From an uncultured Klebsiella sp. (GTDB lineage: Bacteria; Pseudomonadota; Gammaproteobacteria; Enterobacterales; Enterobacteriaceae): a stretch of DNA of 6,341 nucleotides. The translations under genes were made by a program, and so were the position numbers. Location of the stretch: positions 1 to 6,341 of the forward strand of contig CABUCP010000197.1 of the NCBI GenBank assembly GCA_902490055.1, read 5' to 3'. Of the stretch, positions 6,284 through 6,341 are shown in pieces (the first letter of the stretch is position 1; each line of letters starts with the position of its first letter). The notes under the pieces are model-generated. The model searched no databases. It worked only from the letters and a program-made list of their open reading frames with translations, and was not told where the DNA came from.

Positions 6284-6341
6284 CTTATGTTCTCCCTTAA
6301 GTGTTGGTATGGCTCCTATTACGCCTGACAAAACTTAACGA
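6284..6341 (-). promoter_or_regulatory. ygiW upstream region, probable part of a divergent ygiW-qseB intergenic space
   Basis: This holds the ygiW ribosome-binding site GGGAG (6292-6296) and two TTAAG-type motifs: CTTAAG at 6296-6301 and GTTAAG on the minus strand at 6339-6334. In E. coli and Salmonella the qseBC/preAB two-component genes lie divergently next, and response regulators of that group bind TTAA-containing direct repeats. That link is by synteny, and the motifs here are 37 bases apart, not a classical box. No convincing -35/-10 pair is seen before the edge. Confidence 0.3.

Noticed and set aside
6284..6331. 16-codon extension of YgiW
   Set aside because: It would bury the signal peptide, and the good ribosome-binding site precedes the inner ATG.

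Overview
The window is a chromosomal core region of a member of the Enterobacteriaceae. Its proteins match, from memory, the Escherichia coli, Salmonella and Klebsiella versions residue for residue over long stretches, and the gene order is the familiar ygiW - ygiV-like - parC - plsC - ftsP. The moderately GC-rich bases and several ParC residues fit the Klebsiella/Enterobacter side of the family better than E. coli itself, but I cannot name a genus. All five genes lie on the minus strand, so transcription runs from high to low coordinates. No mobile element, CRISPR array, rRNA or tRNA was seen.

Layout in the direction of transcription. At 6283-5894 is ygiW, a small secreted OB-fold protein. 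After a 79-base gap, 5814-4945 encodes a 289-residue regulator with an AraC-type DNA-binding half and a GyrI-like ligand-binding half, the architecture of Rob. The E. coli protein YgiV corresponds only to the second half. A 121-base gap follows that holds a good candidate parC promoter embedded in a large dyad. parC (4823-2565) encodes topoisomerase IV subunit A with serine and glutamate at the quinolone-target positions 80 and 84. A 186-base gap holds two hairpins and the probable plsC promoter. plsC (2378-1641) encodes the second acyltransferase of phospholipid synthesis, and ftsP (1557-145), a Tat-exported division protein, follows 83 bases later. A terminator-like hairpin closes ftsP. The leftmost 110 bases hold a candidate promoter for the next leftward gene and a possible fragment of an interspersed repeat.

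Functionally these are largely housekeeping genes: chromosome decatenation (ParC), membrane lipid synthesis (PlsC), divisome protection (FtsP) and an envelope-stress/regulatory pair (YgiW and the AraC-GyrI regulator). plsC and ftsP probably form one transcript, ygiW and the regulator probably another, and parC seems to have its own promoter.

I found no convincing undescribed system. The best leads are a well-formed internal ribosome-binding site and ATG that could release the GyrI-like half of the regulator as a separate protein, and the dyad that brackets the predicted parC -35 box.
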